A stretch of DNA of 64,000 bases from Allobosea sp035944375 (GCF_035944375.1 NZ_DASZBE010000018.1); one strand, 5' to 3'; shown: positions 7,239 to 16,827, numbered from the stretch's first letter. The notes: a model not told the origin generated them from the letters alone. Translations and numbers: made by a program.

Positions 7239-8770
7239 GCACGCCCCTTCTCCTCGACCCCGGTCATGCCGCCCTGACTCACTGGCGCGACGTGATCGAC
7301 GGCGCGTCGATCACGCTGTCGGCTACGAGTGCGGATGCGATCCGCGCCGCCCAGGCGATCGTCGACGACATCGTCGCGGCGGGCACCGTGACCTATGGCG
7401 TCAACACCGGCTTCGGAAAGCTCGCCAGCGTCCGCATCGCGGATGGCGACCTCGCCACGCTGCAGCGCAATCTCATCCTGTCGCATGCGGTCGGCACCGG
7501 GCCTGCCCTGCCTGACGGCGTGGTCCGGCTGATCCTCGCGATGAAGGCGGCGAGCCTGGCGCGTGGCGCGTCCGGCGTTCGGCCTGTCGTGGTCGAGGCG
7601 CTGCTCGGCGCGCTCAAGGCCGACGCCTTGCCGGTCGTGCCGGCCAAGGGCTCGGTCGGCGCGTCGGGCGATCTCGCGCCGCTCGCCCATCTCACCGCCG
7701 GTCTGATGGGCGTCGGCGAGATCAGGCTGAAGGGCGAGGTCATGTCGGCCGCGGACGGGCTCGCGCGGATCGGCCAGGCGCCGCTGGCGCTCGGCCCCAA
7801 GGAGGGGCTGGCGCTGATCAACGGCACGCAGGTCTCGACCGCACTGGCGCTCACCGGCCTCACTGCCATGGCGCGGGTATTCGATGCCGCGCTGGTCGCC
7901 GGCGCGCTCTCGGTCGATGCGCTGAAGGGCTCGGACACGCCGTTCGACCCGCGTATCCAGGCGCTGCGCGGCCAGCCCGGCCAGATCCGCGTCGCGGCGC
8001 TGCTGCTCGAACTGATCGCCGGCAGCGAGATCCGCGACAGCCACCGCTTCGGGGATTCAAAGGTTCAGGACCCCTATTCGCTGCGCTGCCAGCCGCAGGT
8101 GATGGGCGCGGTGCGCGACCTGCTCGCCAATGCCGCCGCGACCCTTGCGATCGAGGCCAATGCGGTCACCGACAACCCGCTGGTGCTGGGGCCGGGCGAG
8201 GTCGTCTCGGGCGGGAACTTCCATGCCGAGCCGGTCGCGTTTGCCGCCGACATGCTGGCGATAGGGCTGTGCGAGATCGGCAATCTCTCCGAACGACGGA
8301 TCGCGCTTCTGGTCGACCCCGTGATGAGCGGCCTGCCGCCCTTCCTGGCGCGTGATGCGGGGCTGAACTCCGGCTTCATGATCGCGCAGGTGACGGCGGC
8401 TGCGCTCGCCTCCGAGAACAAGCAGAAGGCCTACCCGGCCTCGGTCGACACCATCCCGACCTCGGCGAACCAAGAGGATCATGTCTCGATGGCGACGCAT
8501 GGCGCCTATCGCCTGCTCGACATGGCGGCGAATGCCGCCAGCATCATCGGCGTCGAGCTGATGGCGGCGGCGGAAGCGATCGAGCATCATCGCCCGATGA
8601 CGACGAGCCCGCGGCTGGAGCCGGTGCTGGCCCTGCTGCGCGGCCAGATCGCGCCGCTGACGGAGGACCGCTACCTCGCCCCCGATCTGGCAGCAGCGAC
8701 GGATCTGGTTCTGTCGGGGGCTGTGGGCCGGGCGGCGGGGTTGGATTCGTTTGCGGAGTTTTCGGCGTGA
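7235..8770 (+). CDS. hutH: Histidine ammonia-lyase HutH
   Basis: A 511-residue protein of normal length for histidase. The Ala-Ser-Gly triad at residues 143-145 (GSVGASGDLAPLAHL) cyclises to the MIO electrophile that eliminates ammonia from L-histidine to give urocanate. Other landmarks are YGVNTGFG (about 54-61), QDPYSLRCQPQVMGA and the NQEDHVSM segment. It overlaps hutI by four bases. A large palindromic element separates it from hutG. Confidence 0.97.
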   Translation: MSTPLLLDPGHAALTHWRDVIDGASITLSATSADAIRAAQAIVDDIVAAGTVTYGVNTGFGKLASVRIADGDLATLQRNLILSHAVGTGPALPDGVVRLILAMKAASLARGASGVRPVVVEALLGALKADALPVVPAKGSVGASGDLAPLAHLTAGLMGVGEIRLKGEVMSAADGLARIGQAPLALGPKEGLALINGTQVSTALALTGLTAMARVFDAALVAGALSVDALKGSDTPFDPRIQALRGQPGQIRVAALLLELIAGSEIRDSHRFGDSKVQDPYSLRCQPQVMGAVRDLLANAAATLAIEANAVTDNPLVLGPGEVVSGGNFHAEPVAFAADMLAIGLCEIGNLSERRIALLVDPVMSGLPPFLARDAGLNSGFMIAQVTAAALASENKQKAYPASVDTIPTSANQEDHVSMATHGAYRLLDMAANAASIIGVELMAAAEAIEHHRPMTTSPRLEPVLALLRGQIAPLTEDRYLAPDLAAATDLVLSGAVGRAAGLDSFAEFSA

Positions 8771-8805
8771 GGCGTTGGCAAAGAGCGGTCCTCGTCAACC
8801 GAGCA

Positions 8806-8975
8806 GGCGCGGGGAACCCCTCTCCCGTAGGGAGAGGGGCAGGGGTGAGGGGTCGGCCGTTTGATACCGTGGCCGCGAACTCCCCGCAGCCGCCCTCAGG
8901 GATGCGTTTCGCTGGTCCAGGGGCCTACACCTCACCCCTGCCCCTCTCCTTACAGGAGAGGGGTTCCCCGCGCCT
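8806..8975. repeat. Large inverted repeat, CCCTCTCC family (copy 1)
   Basis: Two arms of about 52 bases, each containing a small hairpin (CCTCTCC-loop-GGAGAGG), form a near-perfect inverted repeat spanning most of the hutH-hutG gap. Both arms begin at the outside with GGCGCGGGGAACCCC. The same arm sequence recurs at 18415-18645, and a diverged version at 28477-28637. No protein-coding gene is seen in the gap. Confidence 0.85.
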
Positions 8976-9011
8976 CGATGGACAAGACGCAACGCTCGCG
9001 AAGAGACGCCC

Positions 9012-9818
9012 ATGACCTCGATCGTCACCGTCACCCGAGGCCCCTCCCCGCTGATCCTGTCGATGCCGCATCCCGGCACCGGGCTGCCCTCTGAAGTCGA
9101 AACCGCGTTGAACGAGCGCGGGCGGCTGGTCGAGGACACCGACTGGCACATGCGCGAGGTCTACGCCTTCGCGGAGCGCTTCCAGCCGACCATCGTCGAG
9201 GCGAATCTGTCGCGCTTCGTCATCGACCTGAACCGCGATCCGTCCGGCGTCTCGCTCTATCCGGGGCAGGCGACGACGGAACTCGTACCGACGACGACCT
9301 TCGACGGCGCGCCGATCTGGATCACGCCGCCCGACGCGGCCGAGATTGAGCGGCGCCGCGCCGTCTATTTCCAGCCCTATCACGACGCGCTCGCGGCCGA
9401 GATCGCGCGGATCAAGGCGGCCCATGGCTATGCGGTGCTCTGGGACTGCCACTCGATCAAATCGGTGATCCCGCGGCTGTTTCCCGGCACGCTGCCGACG
9501 CTCAATCTCGGGACGAATTCGGGTCAGAGCTGCGCGCCCGCCGTGGAGGCCGCCGCAGAAGCGGCGATGGCCGCGCAGCCCCTGACCCATGTCGTCAACG
9601 GCCGCTTCAAGGGCGGCTGGATCACGCGCCATTACGGCCGCCCCGATCAGCACGTCCATGCGCTCCAGATGGAGAAGGCGCTGTCGGCCTACCTCGCGAC
9701 CGAAGCGGCGCCCTGGCGCTTCGACGCCACCGTCGCCGCGCCCCTGCAATCCGCCCTCTCCGCCATCATCGCGGCCGCGCTCGACGCCGCAGCCCTTCAC
9801 GAACGGAGCCGTTCATGA
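9012..9818 (+). CDS. hutG: N-formylglutamate deformylase HutG
   Basis: A 268-residue N-formylglutamate amidohydrolase-family protein that releases glutamate and formate, the last step of the HutF/HutG route. Family marks are SMPHPGTGLP near the N-terminus, ANLSRFVIDLNRDPSG, VLWDCHSIKSVIPR and NGRFKGGWITRHYGRP, which supply the putative zinc ligands. It belongs to the deformylase family rather than the arginase-like formiminoglutamase also called HutG in enterobacteria. It overlaps hutU by four bases (ATGA). Confidence 0.94.
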   Translation: MTSIVTVTRGPSPLILSMPHPGTGLPSEVETALNERGRLVEDTDWHMREVYAFAERFQPTIVEANLSRFVIDLNRDPSGVSLYPGQATTELVPTTTFDGAPIWITPPDAAEIERRRAVYFQPYHDALAAEIARIKAAHGYAVLWDCHSIKSVIPRLFPGTLPTLNLGTNSGQSCAPAVEAAAEAAMAAQPLTHVVNGRFKGGWITRHYGRPDQHVHALQMEKALSAYLATEAAPWRFDATVAAPLQSALSAIIAAALDAAALHERSRS

Positions 9819-11485
9819 CCCGCATCGACAACAGCCGCGTCATCCGCAGCCCCCATGGCACGGAGCTCTCCGCCAAGAGCTGGCTGACGGAGGCGCCGCT
9901 GCGCATGCTGATGAACAATCTCGACCCCGACGTCGCCGAGAAGCCCGGCGAACTCGTTGTCTATGGCGGCATCGGCCGGGCCGCGCGGACCTGGGAGGAT
10001 TTCGACCGGATTTGCGCGAGCCTGCGCTCGCTGGAGGCCGACGAGACGCTGCTGGTCCAGTCCGGCAAGCCGGTGGGCATCTTCAGGACGCATCCGGATG
10101 CGCCGCGGGTGCTGATCGCGAACTCCAACCTCGTCCCGGCCTATGCGAACTGGGAGCATTTCCACCATCTCGATAAGCTCGGGCTGATGATGTACGGCCA
10201 GATGACGGCCGGTTCCTGGATCTATATCGGCACGCAGGGCATCGTTCAGGGCACCTACGAGACCTTCGTCGAGGTCGGCCGGCAGCATTTCGGCGGCTCG
10301 CTCAAGGGCAAATGGATTCTGACCGGCGGGCTCGGCGGCATGGGCGGGGCGCAGCCGCTGGCGGCGACCATGGCCGGCGCCTCGATGATCGCGGTCGAGT
10401 GCAAGCCCTCCTCGATCGAGTTTCGCCTGCGCACGCGCTATCTCGACGAGAAGGCCGACAGCATCGACGAGGCCCTGAAGATCGTCGAGGCGGCGCATGC
10501 GAAGGGCAAGGCCGTCTCGGTCGGCGTGCTCGGCAATGCCGCCGAGATCTTCCCCGACATGGTCCGCCGCGGCATTCGCCCCGACGTCGTCACCGACCAG
10601 ACCTCGGCGCATGATCCGCTCAACGGCTATCTGCCGGCCGGCTGGACAATTGCAGAGTGGGAGGAGCGCAAGGAGCGCGACCCGGCCGGGACGATCCAGG
10701 CCGCCAAGCGCTCCATGGCGGAGCATGTCAAGGCGATGCTCGACTTCCAGCGCATGGGCGTGCCGACGCTCGACTACGGCAACAACATCCGCCAGATGGC
10801 CAAGGACATGGGCGTCGAGAACGCCTTCGATTTCCCGGGCTTCGTGCCCGCCTATATCCGGCCGCTGTTCTGCCGGGGCATCGGCCCGTTCCGCTGGGCG
10901 GCCCTCTCGGGCGATCCGGAGGACATCTACAAGACCGACGCCAAGGTGAAGGAGCTGATGCCCGACGACGCGCATCTGCACAACTGGCTCGACATGGCTC
11001 GCGAGCGCATCCAGTTTCAGGGCCTGCCGGCGCGCATCTGCTGGGTCGGGCTCGGTGACCGGCACCGCCTGGGTCTCGCCTTCAACGAGATGGTGGCGAA
11101 GGGCGAGCTGAAGGCGCCGGTCGTGATCGGCCGCGATCATCTTGATTCAGGCTCGGTGGCCTCGCCCAACCGCGAGACGGAGGCGATGAAGGACGGCTCG
11201 GACGCCGTCTCCGACTGGCCCCTGCTCAACGCCCTGCTCAACACGGCCGGCGGCGCGACCTGGGTCTCGCTGCATCATGGCGGCGGCGTCGGCATGGGCT
11301 ATTCCCAGCATTCGGGCGTGGTCATCGTCGCCGATGGCACGCCGGAAGCGGCCAAGCGCCTGGAGCGCGTGCTCTGGAACGACCCGGCCACGGGCGTGAT
11401 GCGCCATGCCGATGCGGGCTACGAGATCGCGCAGGATTGCGCGCGCGAGAAGGGGCTGAGGTTGCCGGGGATGGGGATCGGCTGA
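9815..11485 (+). CDS. hutU: Urocanate hydratase HutU
   Basis: A 556-residue urocanase, the full family length. It uses tightly bound NAD+ as an electrophile to hydrate urocanate to 4-imidazolone-5-propanoate, step two of the pathway. Visible family segments are MLMNNLDPDVAEKP, VYGGIGRAARTW, GKWILTGGLGGMGGAQPLAATMAG, DQTSAHDPLNGYLP, YGNNIRQMAKDMGV and WVSLHHGGGVGMGYSQHSG. It is the last gene of hutIHGU and ends eight bases from the convergent oxidoreductase gene. Confidence 0.97.
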   Translation: MTRIDNSRVIRSPHGTELSAKSWLTEAPLRMLMNNLDPDVAEKPGELVVYGGIGRAARTWEDFDRICASLRSLEADETLLVQSGKPVGIFRTHPDAPRVLIANSNLVPAYANWEHFHHLDKLGLMMYGQMTAGSWIYIGTQGIVQGTYETFVEVGRQHFGGSLKGKWILTGGLGGMGGAQPLAATMAGASMIAVECKPSSIEFRLRTRYLDEKADSIDEALKIVEAAHAKGKAVSVGVLGNAAEIFPDMVRRGIRPDVVTDQTSAHDPLNGYLPAGWTIAEWEERKERDPAGTIQAAKRSMAEHVKAMLDFQRMGVPTLDYGNNIRQMAKDMGVENAFDFPGFVPAYIRPLFCRGIGPFRWAALSGDPEDIYKTDAKVKELMPDDAHLHNWLDMARERIQFQGLPARICWVGLGDRHRLGLAFNEMVAKGELKAPVVIGRDHLDSGSVASPNRETEAMKDGSDAVSDWPLLNALLNTAGGATWVSLHHGGGVGMGYSQHSGVVIVADGTPEAAKRLERVLWNDPATGVMRHADAGYEIAQDCAREKGLRLPGMGIG

Positions 11486-11493
11486 GGCGCCGC

Positions 11494-12642
11494 TCAGGCG
11501 TCCTCGCGTTTGATCCAGCCGGGCCGGCTCAGCAGATAATCGACCATGCGCGGCGGGATCGCGCAGCGCGCCGCGATGTCCTCGGGCGCGTGGGGGAATC
11601 GCAACGCGATGTCAGTCTCGCGACCGTCCGCGAGCTTGCGGAGCCAGTCCGGGTCGATCAATGGCGCCCGGCCCGCCGCGACGAGATCTCCGCCCGCCGC
11701 CATAGCGGCCTGGGCATCCGCGAGCGTGCCGACGCCGCCGCATGCGACGACCGCGCAGCGACCTGCAATCACCGCACGGATCTCCGCCAGCGGGCTGCGA
11801 CCGTCACTGCCGGTCGGCGCGGTGGGAACCAGATAATTGCGATCCTCGCGCTGCGGCTGCTGAAGGCGAAAATCATCGAGAGACACGTGGATGTAATCGA
11901 GGCCGAGACCAGCCAGCCGATCGACGAGCGCGAGCGCGTCATCGAGCCTGTAGCCATCGGGCTCGGGCTCGAACGGCGTGATCCGGTAGCCGAGAACCAT
12001 GCCCGGCCCCAACGCCTCTCGGGCCGCCTGCACCACGGCGAGCGGAAAGCGCATCCGTGCATCTCGATCACCGCCCCAGCGGTCCAGCCTGCGGTTCGCG
12101 CGCGGCGAGAAGAACTGATGCAGCAGGTAGTGATTGGCGCCATGGAGTTCGACGCCGTCGAAGCCGGCCTGTCGCGCCCGCTCCGCTGCCGCGCCAAAGC
12201 AGCCCACGAGATCATCGACCTCGGCCCCGGTCATCTCGCGCGGGGTCAGCGCGCCGGGTCGTAGCGACGCGACGGCCGACGGGGCACGCATCCGCCCATC
12301 CCCGATCAGGGCGGGCCGCGCAATGCGGCCGCCATCGTAGATTTGCAGGATCGCAAGACCGCCGCCGGCACGCAGATCCCCAGCCAGCGACTCGAGGCTC
12401 GGAAGGTGCCCGGGCTTTGCCGCTCCGATGCCGTTCCAGGAGCGACCATCCTCATGAACGTAAGCGCATGAGCTGATCAGGCCACCGAAACCCGACAGGC
12501 TCCGTCGCCGCACGAAAGCGCGCTCCCCGGCACTGACCATTCCGTCGGGATCGGAGGCATCCGTCGTCATCGGCGCCAGCAAGAAGCGGTTGGGCAGAGT
12601 GCGCCCGCCGCGCAAGCGGAAGGGCGTCCACGGATCGGTCAT
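11494..12642 (-). CDS. Old Yellow Enzyme family NADH:flavin oxidoreductase
   Basis: A 382-residue FMN-dependent TIM-barrel protein. It shows the N-terminal NRFLLAPMTT segment, the active-site region FDGVELHGANHYLLHQFFSPRANRRLDRWGG and the phosphate-binding VACGGVGTLADAQAAMAAGGDLVAAGRAPLIDP near the C-terminus. Relatives reduce the C=C bond of enones or act on dienoyl compounds. It lies 37 bp after dctM on the same strand and is probably the last gene of the GntR-TRAP operon, so it may act on the imported compound. The substrate is unknown. Confidence 0.9.
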   Translation of the reverse strand: MTDPWTPFRLRGGRTLPNRFLLAPMTTDASDPDGMVSAGERAFVRRRSLSGFGGLISSCAYVHEDGRSWNGIGAAKPGHLPSLESLAGDLRAGGGLAILQIYDGGRIARPALIGDGRMRAPSAVASLRPGALTPREMTGAEVDDLVGCFGAAAERARQAGFDGVELHGANHYLLHQFFSPRANRRLDRWGGDRDARMRFPLAVVQAAREALGPGMVLGYRITPFEPEPDGYRLDDALALVDRLAGLGLDYIHVSLDDFRLQQPQREDRNYLVPTAPTGSDGRSPLAEIRAVIAGRCAVVACGGVGTLADAQAAMAAGGDLVAAGRAPLIDPDWLRKLADGRETDIALRFPHAPEDIAARCAIPPRMVDYLLSRPGWIKREDA

Positions 12643-12679
12643 GCCTCCACCGGCTCCCTCTCACGGGCCGGGACCATCC

Positions 12680-14086
12680 TCACCGCACCATCCCCATCTG
12701 CCGCGGCAGCCAGAGCGTCAGCTCGGGCATGAAGGTGATCGCGATCAGCGCGGCGAAGAGCGGGACCAGCCAGGGCAGGATCGCCATGGTGGTGCGCTCG
12801 ACCGAGAGCTTGGCGACGCGCGAGAGCACGAACAGCACCATGCCGAGTGGCGGGTGCAGCAGCCCGATCATCAGGTTCAGCACCATGATCAGCCCGAAAT
12901 GGATCGGATCGACGCCGAGCTTCAGCGCGATCGGCAGCAGGATCGGCACCACGATGGTGATGGCGGCGATCGTGTCGAGGAAGCAGCCGATGAACAGCAG
13001 CAGGATGTTGACCAGGATCAGGAAGACCCATTTGTCCTGGGTCAGGCTCAGGATCAGGTCCGACAGGATCTGAGCCGTGTTGGAGACTGTCAGGAGCCAG
13101 GCGAAGATCGACGCCGCCGTGACGATGAAGAGCACGGAGGCCGTGGTCTCGATCGTATCGAAGGTCGCCTTGGTCAGCGTCCGCAGCGTCATCGAGCGAT
13201 AGCGGACGAGGCCGAGGAAGAGCGACCAGATCACGGCGGCCGCGGCAGCCTCGGTCGGCGTGAACCAGCCCATGGTCATGCCGCCGATCAGGATGACCGG
13301 CGTCATCAGCGCCATCACGGCCGAGAAGTCGAAATAGTAGTCCAAGCCGAGCAGCAGGGCGAGCGCCAGGCCGATGGCGAGGTTCTCCTCCAGGCCGGCC
13401 CAGACCAGCGCGTAGGCAAGAACGGGGAAGCCGAAGACCACCAGCACTTCGACGCCGGCGGTGCCGATCTGGCGCAGCGAGAAGGTGGCGTCCGAGCCCC
13501 ATTTGTAGATGCGGGCGAAGATCGCGACCGTTACCATCATGAACAGCGTCATCATCACGCCTGGGACCACGCCCGCCAGGAAGAGCGCGCCGATCGAGGT
13601 GTTCGACATCATGCCGTAGATGACGAAGGGCAGCGAGGGCGGGATGATCGGCCCCAGCGTGGCGGAGGCCGCCGTGACGCCAACGGCCACCTCGGTGGGA
13701 TAGCCATGGTCCTTCATCGCCTTGATCTCGATCGTGCCGATGCCGGCGGCATCCGCGATCGCGGTGCCGGACATGCCCGAGAAGATCACCGAGCCGATGA
13801 TATTCACCTGCGCGAGCCCACCGCGCATCCAGCCGACGAGCGCGACCGCGAAGGCATAAATGCGCCCGGTCACGCCGGCGATGTTCATGAGATTGCCGGC
13901 CAGGATGAAGAAGGGCACGGCGAGCAGCGGGAAGCTCTCGACGCCCGCGATCATGCGCTGCGCCAGGATGACGTCGGGCACGGTGCCCGAGATGATGATG
14001 AAGGCGAGCGAGGCGACGGCCATGGCGATCGCCACGGGCACGCCGAGGACCATCAGGCCGAGAAAGGAACCGAGCAGGATCAGCAT
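12680..14086 (-). CDS. dctM: TRAP transporter large permease (DctM family)
   Basis: A 468-residue polytopic membrane protein with about a dozen hydrophobic segments. Family motifs include VPFFILAGNLMNIAGVTGRI near the N-terminus, GMSGTAIADAAGIG and the ATLGPIIPPSLPFVIYG loop. DctM is the sodium-coupled transport subunit that works with DctQ and a periplasmic DctP. The C-terminal half is slightly longer than in typical members of about 430 residues. It starts eight bases after dctQ. Confidence 0.94.
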   Translation of the reverse strand: MLILLGSFLGLMVLGVPVAIAMAVASLAFIIISGTVPDVILAQRMIAGVESFPLLAVPFFILAGNLMNIAGVTGRIYAFAVALVGWMRGGLAQVNIIGSVIFSGMSGTAIADAAGIGTIEIKAMKDHGYPTEVAVGVTAASATLGPIIPPSLPFVIYGMMSNTSIGALFLAGVVPGVMMTLFMMVTVAIFARIYKWGSDATFSLRQIGTAGVEVLVVFGFPVLAYALVWAGLEENLAIGLALALLLGLDYYFDFSAVMALMTPVILIGGMTMGWFTPTEAAAAAVIWSLFLGLVRYRSMTLRTLTKATFDTIETTASVLFIVTAASIFAWLLTVSNTAQILSDLILSLTQDKWVFLILVNILLLFIGCFLDTIAAITIVVPILLPIALKLGVDPIHFGLIMVLNLMIGLLHPPLGMVLFVLSRVAKLSVERTTMAILPWLVPLFAALIAITFMPELTLWLPRQMGMVR

Positions 14087-14094
14087 GGTGGTTC

Positions 14095-14673
14095 TCAGGC
14101 CTCCGAGCCGTCGAAGGCTTCCGGCTTTTCCAGCACGGAATAGCCGCGGCGCATGTTCAGCCAGGCGACATGAAGCGCCCGCAGCGTCATCAGGGCGAAG
14201 GCGAGGACGACGGTGTTGAAGATGATCGACTTCGGCAGGTCGACCGTCGTCATCATCTCGTCGGGGATCAGCGAGGCGTATTTGTACATCAGCCAGGTCG
14301 CGTAGGCGAAGAAGCCGATGCGGACAGCATCGACGAAGGTCGCCATGAAGCGGCCCGCACGCGCCGACATGTAGCGGTAGAGGAAATCCACCTGGATGTG
14401 CCGGGAGGCCCGCACGCAGAGCGAGGCGCCGAGGAAGACAACGACGACGAGCGCGTTGATCGCGATCTCCTCGGTCCAGGCGAAGGAGTTGTTCAGGACG
14501 TAGCGGGTGAAGAACTGCAGGATGACGCAGCCCACCATGACCCAGAAGGCGGCCATCGTGACCCAGTCCTCCACACCATAGACCGAGAGATCGGCCGGCG
14601 GCGGCGCCTCGTCGAAGACGTGGGCGAGTTCCTCACCGGTCACGGGCGTATGGATTTCGGGGGCTGTGGTCAT
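14095..14673 (-). CDS. dctQ: TRAP transporter small permease (DctQ family)
   Basis: A 192-residue membrane protein with four predicted helices and the DctQ landmarks NSFAWTEEIAINALVVVVFLGASLCVRASRHIQVDF. The first 40 residues form a charged cytoplasmic extension. It is the small membrane subunit that pairs with DctM. It is separated from dctP by about 157 bp that hold a palindromic element. Confidence 0.92.
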   Translation of the reverse strand: MTTAPEIHTPVTGEELAHVFDEAPPPADLSVYGVEDWVTMAAFWVMVGCVILQFFTRYVLNNSFAWTEEIAINALVVVVFLGASLCVRASRHIQVDFLYRYMSARAGRFMATFVDAVRIGFFAYATWLMYKYASLIPDEMMTTVDLPKSIIFNTVVLAFALMTLRALHVAWLNMRRGYSVLEKPEAFDGSEA

Positions 14674-14711
14674 AGGCTGGTCCAGTCGTGAGGAACTCGG
14701 CCGAGGCGGCC

Positions 14712-14800
14712 ATCGTCATTGCGAGCGCAGCGAAGCCATCCAGTGGGCTGTGTCAGCGGCTCTGGATTGCTTCGTCGGCTGCGCCTCCTCGCAATGACGA
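14712..14800. repeat. Palindromic element, CGTCAT/ATGACG family (copy 1)
   Basis: TCGTCATTGCGAG...CATCCAG and CTGGAT...CTCGCAATGACGA form an inverted repeat of about 89 bp between dctP and dctQ. The outer CGTCAT and ATGACG ends are shared with six other elements in the window. It could cap the dctP transcript as a stabilising stem-loop. Confidence 0.8.
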
Positions 14801-14830
14801 AAACGCCATCGCGAGGAGGCTGGAGGCGAG

Positions 14831-15805
14831 TTACTTGATCGCCTGGATGCGCTCCCAGTCGGCCTTGCGGTAGCCGAACTGCTCGAAGGTGACGTTCTTC
14901 TGGACGTTGGCGAGGAACTCGGCCTTGTCGACCTCGGTCACGGTCAGGCCCTTGTCCTTGAAGAACTGGACGAGCTTAACCTCGTCGGCCTGGATCTTCT
15001 TGGTCGCCCGCGCGGAAGCCTCCTGCGCAACTTCGCTGAAGATCTTGCGATCCTCGGGCGAGAGCTTGTCCCAGAGCTGCTTGGCGACGACCGTGTTGAG
15101 ATGGTCGACGATGTGGCCGGTCAGGACGATGTGCTTCTGGACCTCGTAGAACTTCTTCGCCTCGATCGTGGTCAGCGGGTTCTCCTGCGCCTCGACGGTG
15201 CCGTTCTGCAGCGCGAGATAGACTTCGGCGAAAGCGATCGGCGCCGTGTTGGCGCCGCAGGCGCGCGGCATGGCGAGGTAGGCCGGCACGTCGGGCACGC
15301 GGATCTTGAGCCCCTTCATGTCGGCGCAGCTCTTGATCGGCTTGTTGGAGGTGGTGTGGCGCGTGCCGTAATAGGTGACCGAGACGATCTGGTGCCCGGT
15401 CTTCTCCTGGTAGCCCTTGGCCATGTCGGTGAAGACATCGCTCTTGGTGTAGGCGAGCAGATGCTCGGGGCTGCGGAAGGTGAAGGGATAGTAGGTCACC
15501 CCGATCGGCGCGAATGAGCGCGCGGCGAAGCTCGAGCCCGAGATGATGATGTCGACCGTGCCCAGGGTGAGGCCCTGGTTGATGTCGGTCTCCTTGCCGA
15601 GCTGCGAGGCCGGATAGACGGTGATCTCGTAGCGGCCATTGGTGCGCTTCTTGAACTCGTCCGCCGCCCAGACCGATTCGGTGTGGAAGGGCTCCGAGGT
15701 CTCGTAGACATGGGCCCATTTCAGCTTGGTCTGGGCCTGGGCCGGCGCGCCGACGGCGATCAGGCTCGCGGCCACCGCCGCCATCGTCAGATAGGTCTTC
15801 ATCAT
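14831..15805 (-). CDS. dctP: TRAP transporter substrate-binding protein (DctP family)
   Basis: A 324-residue exported protein with a Sec signal peptide (cleavage likely after APAQAQ, about residue 24). The DctP fold is recognised by LKWAHVYETSEPFHTESVWAADEFKKRTNGRYEITVYPASQLGKE, MKGLKIRVPDVPAYLAMPRACGANTAPIAFAEVYLALQNGTVEAQENPL with the conserved arginine of (L/I)RVP, and a C-terminal helix. It captures an organic acid or related ligand for DctQM. The ATG follows GGGAGGG. Confidence 0.94.
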   Translation of the reverse strand: MMKTYLTMAAVAASLIAVGAPAQAQTKLKWAHVYETSEPFHTESVWAADEFKKRTNGRYEITVYPASQLGKETDINQGLTLGTVDIIISGSSFAARSFAPIGVTYYPFTFRSPEHLLAYTKSDVFTDMAKGYQEKTGHQIVSVTYYGTRHTTSNKPIKSCADMKGLKIRVPDVPAYLAMPRACGANTAPIAFAEVYLALQNGTVEAQENPLTTIEAKKFYEVQKHIVLTGHIVDHLNTVVAKQLWDKLSPEDRKIFSEVAQEASARATKKIQADEVKLVQFFKDKGLTVTEVDKAEFLANVQKNVTFEQFGYRKADWERIQAIK

Positions 15806-15878
15806 GTTGGTCCCTCCCGTGGGATCGCTCTCGTTGCCTTGGTCGTAACAGTCTTCTTGTTGTCGTCGTCTTCGAGCG

Positions 15879-16739
15879 TCAGTTCTTCCTGACGAGGCGG
15901 GTCACGACGCTCTCTCGCCCGCCTTGCCGCGTGCTGGCCTGCACGCCGTCCCGCCGCGCTGGCGCCGCCGGAGCGGGGCCTTCGCCGAAGCTCTGCGAGA
16001 ACCGCTCCTGCGAGCGCTGCAGATGCCGCCGCATCGCCGCCTGCGCCGCCTCCCCGCGCCCCTCGGCGATGGCGTCGCGGATCTCGCGATGCTCCGCCAC
16101 GGCCTCGCGCCAGGAGTCGGCGTTCTCGAAATAGCTCGCGAGCTGCCGGAAATAGGGGTTGATGCGCTGGTCGAAGAGCAGGCCGACGAAACGCGCCAGC
16201 ACGGCGTTGCCGAGGATCGAGGCGATCGCGACGTGGAAGGCCCGATCGAGCGCAACCAGGTCGTCGCCCGTGAGCTCGGGATTTTCCATCTGCGCGAGAA
16301 TCTCGTCGAGACCGGCGACCTCGCGGGGACCGGCCTGTGAGCCCGCCTCGGCGCAGACGGCGCTCTCGATCAGCTCGCGGGCCTTGAGAACCTCGAAAGG
16401 CCCCTCCGGCGCCTCGTCAGCCAATGGGGCCAGAGCCGGAAGACCGGCCGGTCTGTCGATGACGTAGACGCCCGATCCCATGCGAATCCGGACCCGCCCT
16501 TCGACCTCGAGCGCGATCAGGGCTTCCCGCACCGAGGGACGGGACACGCCCAGCTTCTCCGCCAGTTCGCGCTCCGGCGGCAGCCGGCCGCCCACCGGGT
16601 ACTCGCGCCGATCGATGAGATGGCGGAGCTGGTCGGCGATCTGGCGATAAAGGCGTGGCGACTCGACAGTTTCGAGCGGCACTGTCTGCTCCCGATTTCC
16701 ATCCCAGGCTTCCTCTGACGGGAAGCTCACTTTGGCCAT
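15879..16739 (-). CDS. GntR-family regulator, FadR subfamily (FCD domain)
   Basis: A 286-residue regulator. Residues about 30-95 form the winged helix-turn-helix (RLYRQIADQLRHLIDRREYPVGGRLPPERELAEKLGVSRPSVREALIALEVEGRV), followed by an all-helical FCD ligand domain with metal-ligand-like residues (DRAFHVAIA, HREIRDAI, RRHLQR) and a basic, disordered C-terminus. I chose the ATG at 16739 because a FadR-type palindrome lies immediately upstream; an earlier start would put the operator inside the gene. It precedes dctP by 73 bp on the same strand and probably controls the whole operon. Confidence 0.9.
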   Translation of the reverse strand: MAKVSFPSEEAWDGNREQTVPLETVESPRLYRQIADQLRHLIDRREYPVGGRLPPERELAEKLGVSRPSVREALIALEVEGRVRIRMGSGVYVIDRPAGLPALAPLADEAPEGPFEVLKARELIESAVCAEAGSQAGPREVAGLDEILAQMENPELTGDDLVALDRAFHVAIASILGNAVLARFVGLLFDQRINPYFRQLASYFENADSWREAVAEHREIRDAIAEGRGEAAQAAMRRHLQRSQERFSQSFGEGPAPAAPARRDGVQASTRQGGRESVVTRLVRKN

Positions 16740-16740
16740 G

Positions 16741-16751
16741 TGGTCAGACCA
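16741..16751. promoter_or_regulatory. FadR-subfamily operator
   Basis: TGGTCAGACCA is a perfect palindrome around one central base and matches the TGGTnnnACCA pattern bound by FadR-subfamily GntR regulators. It lies one base upstream of the regulator ATG, which suggests autorepression and control of the downstream TRAP operon. No second copy was seen before dctP. Confidence 0.6.
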
Positions 16752-16827
16752 ATTGGAATCGAAACAAGCATCATCACGGGGGCGTGTCAATGAGCCGCGC
16801 TGGTCGCGGCGGCCGGCCTCGAGCCGC

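Noticed and set aside
12643..12679. A separate promoter for the Old Yellow Enzyme gene
   Set aside because: The 37-bp gap after dctM shows no promoter-like boxes, so co-transcription is more likely.
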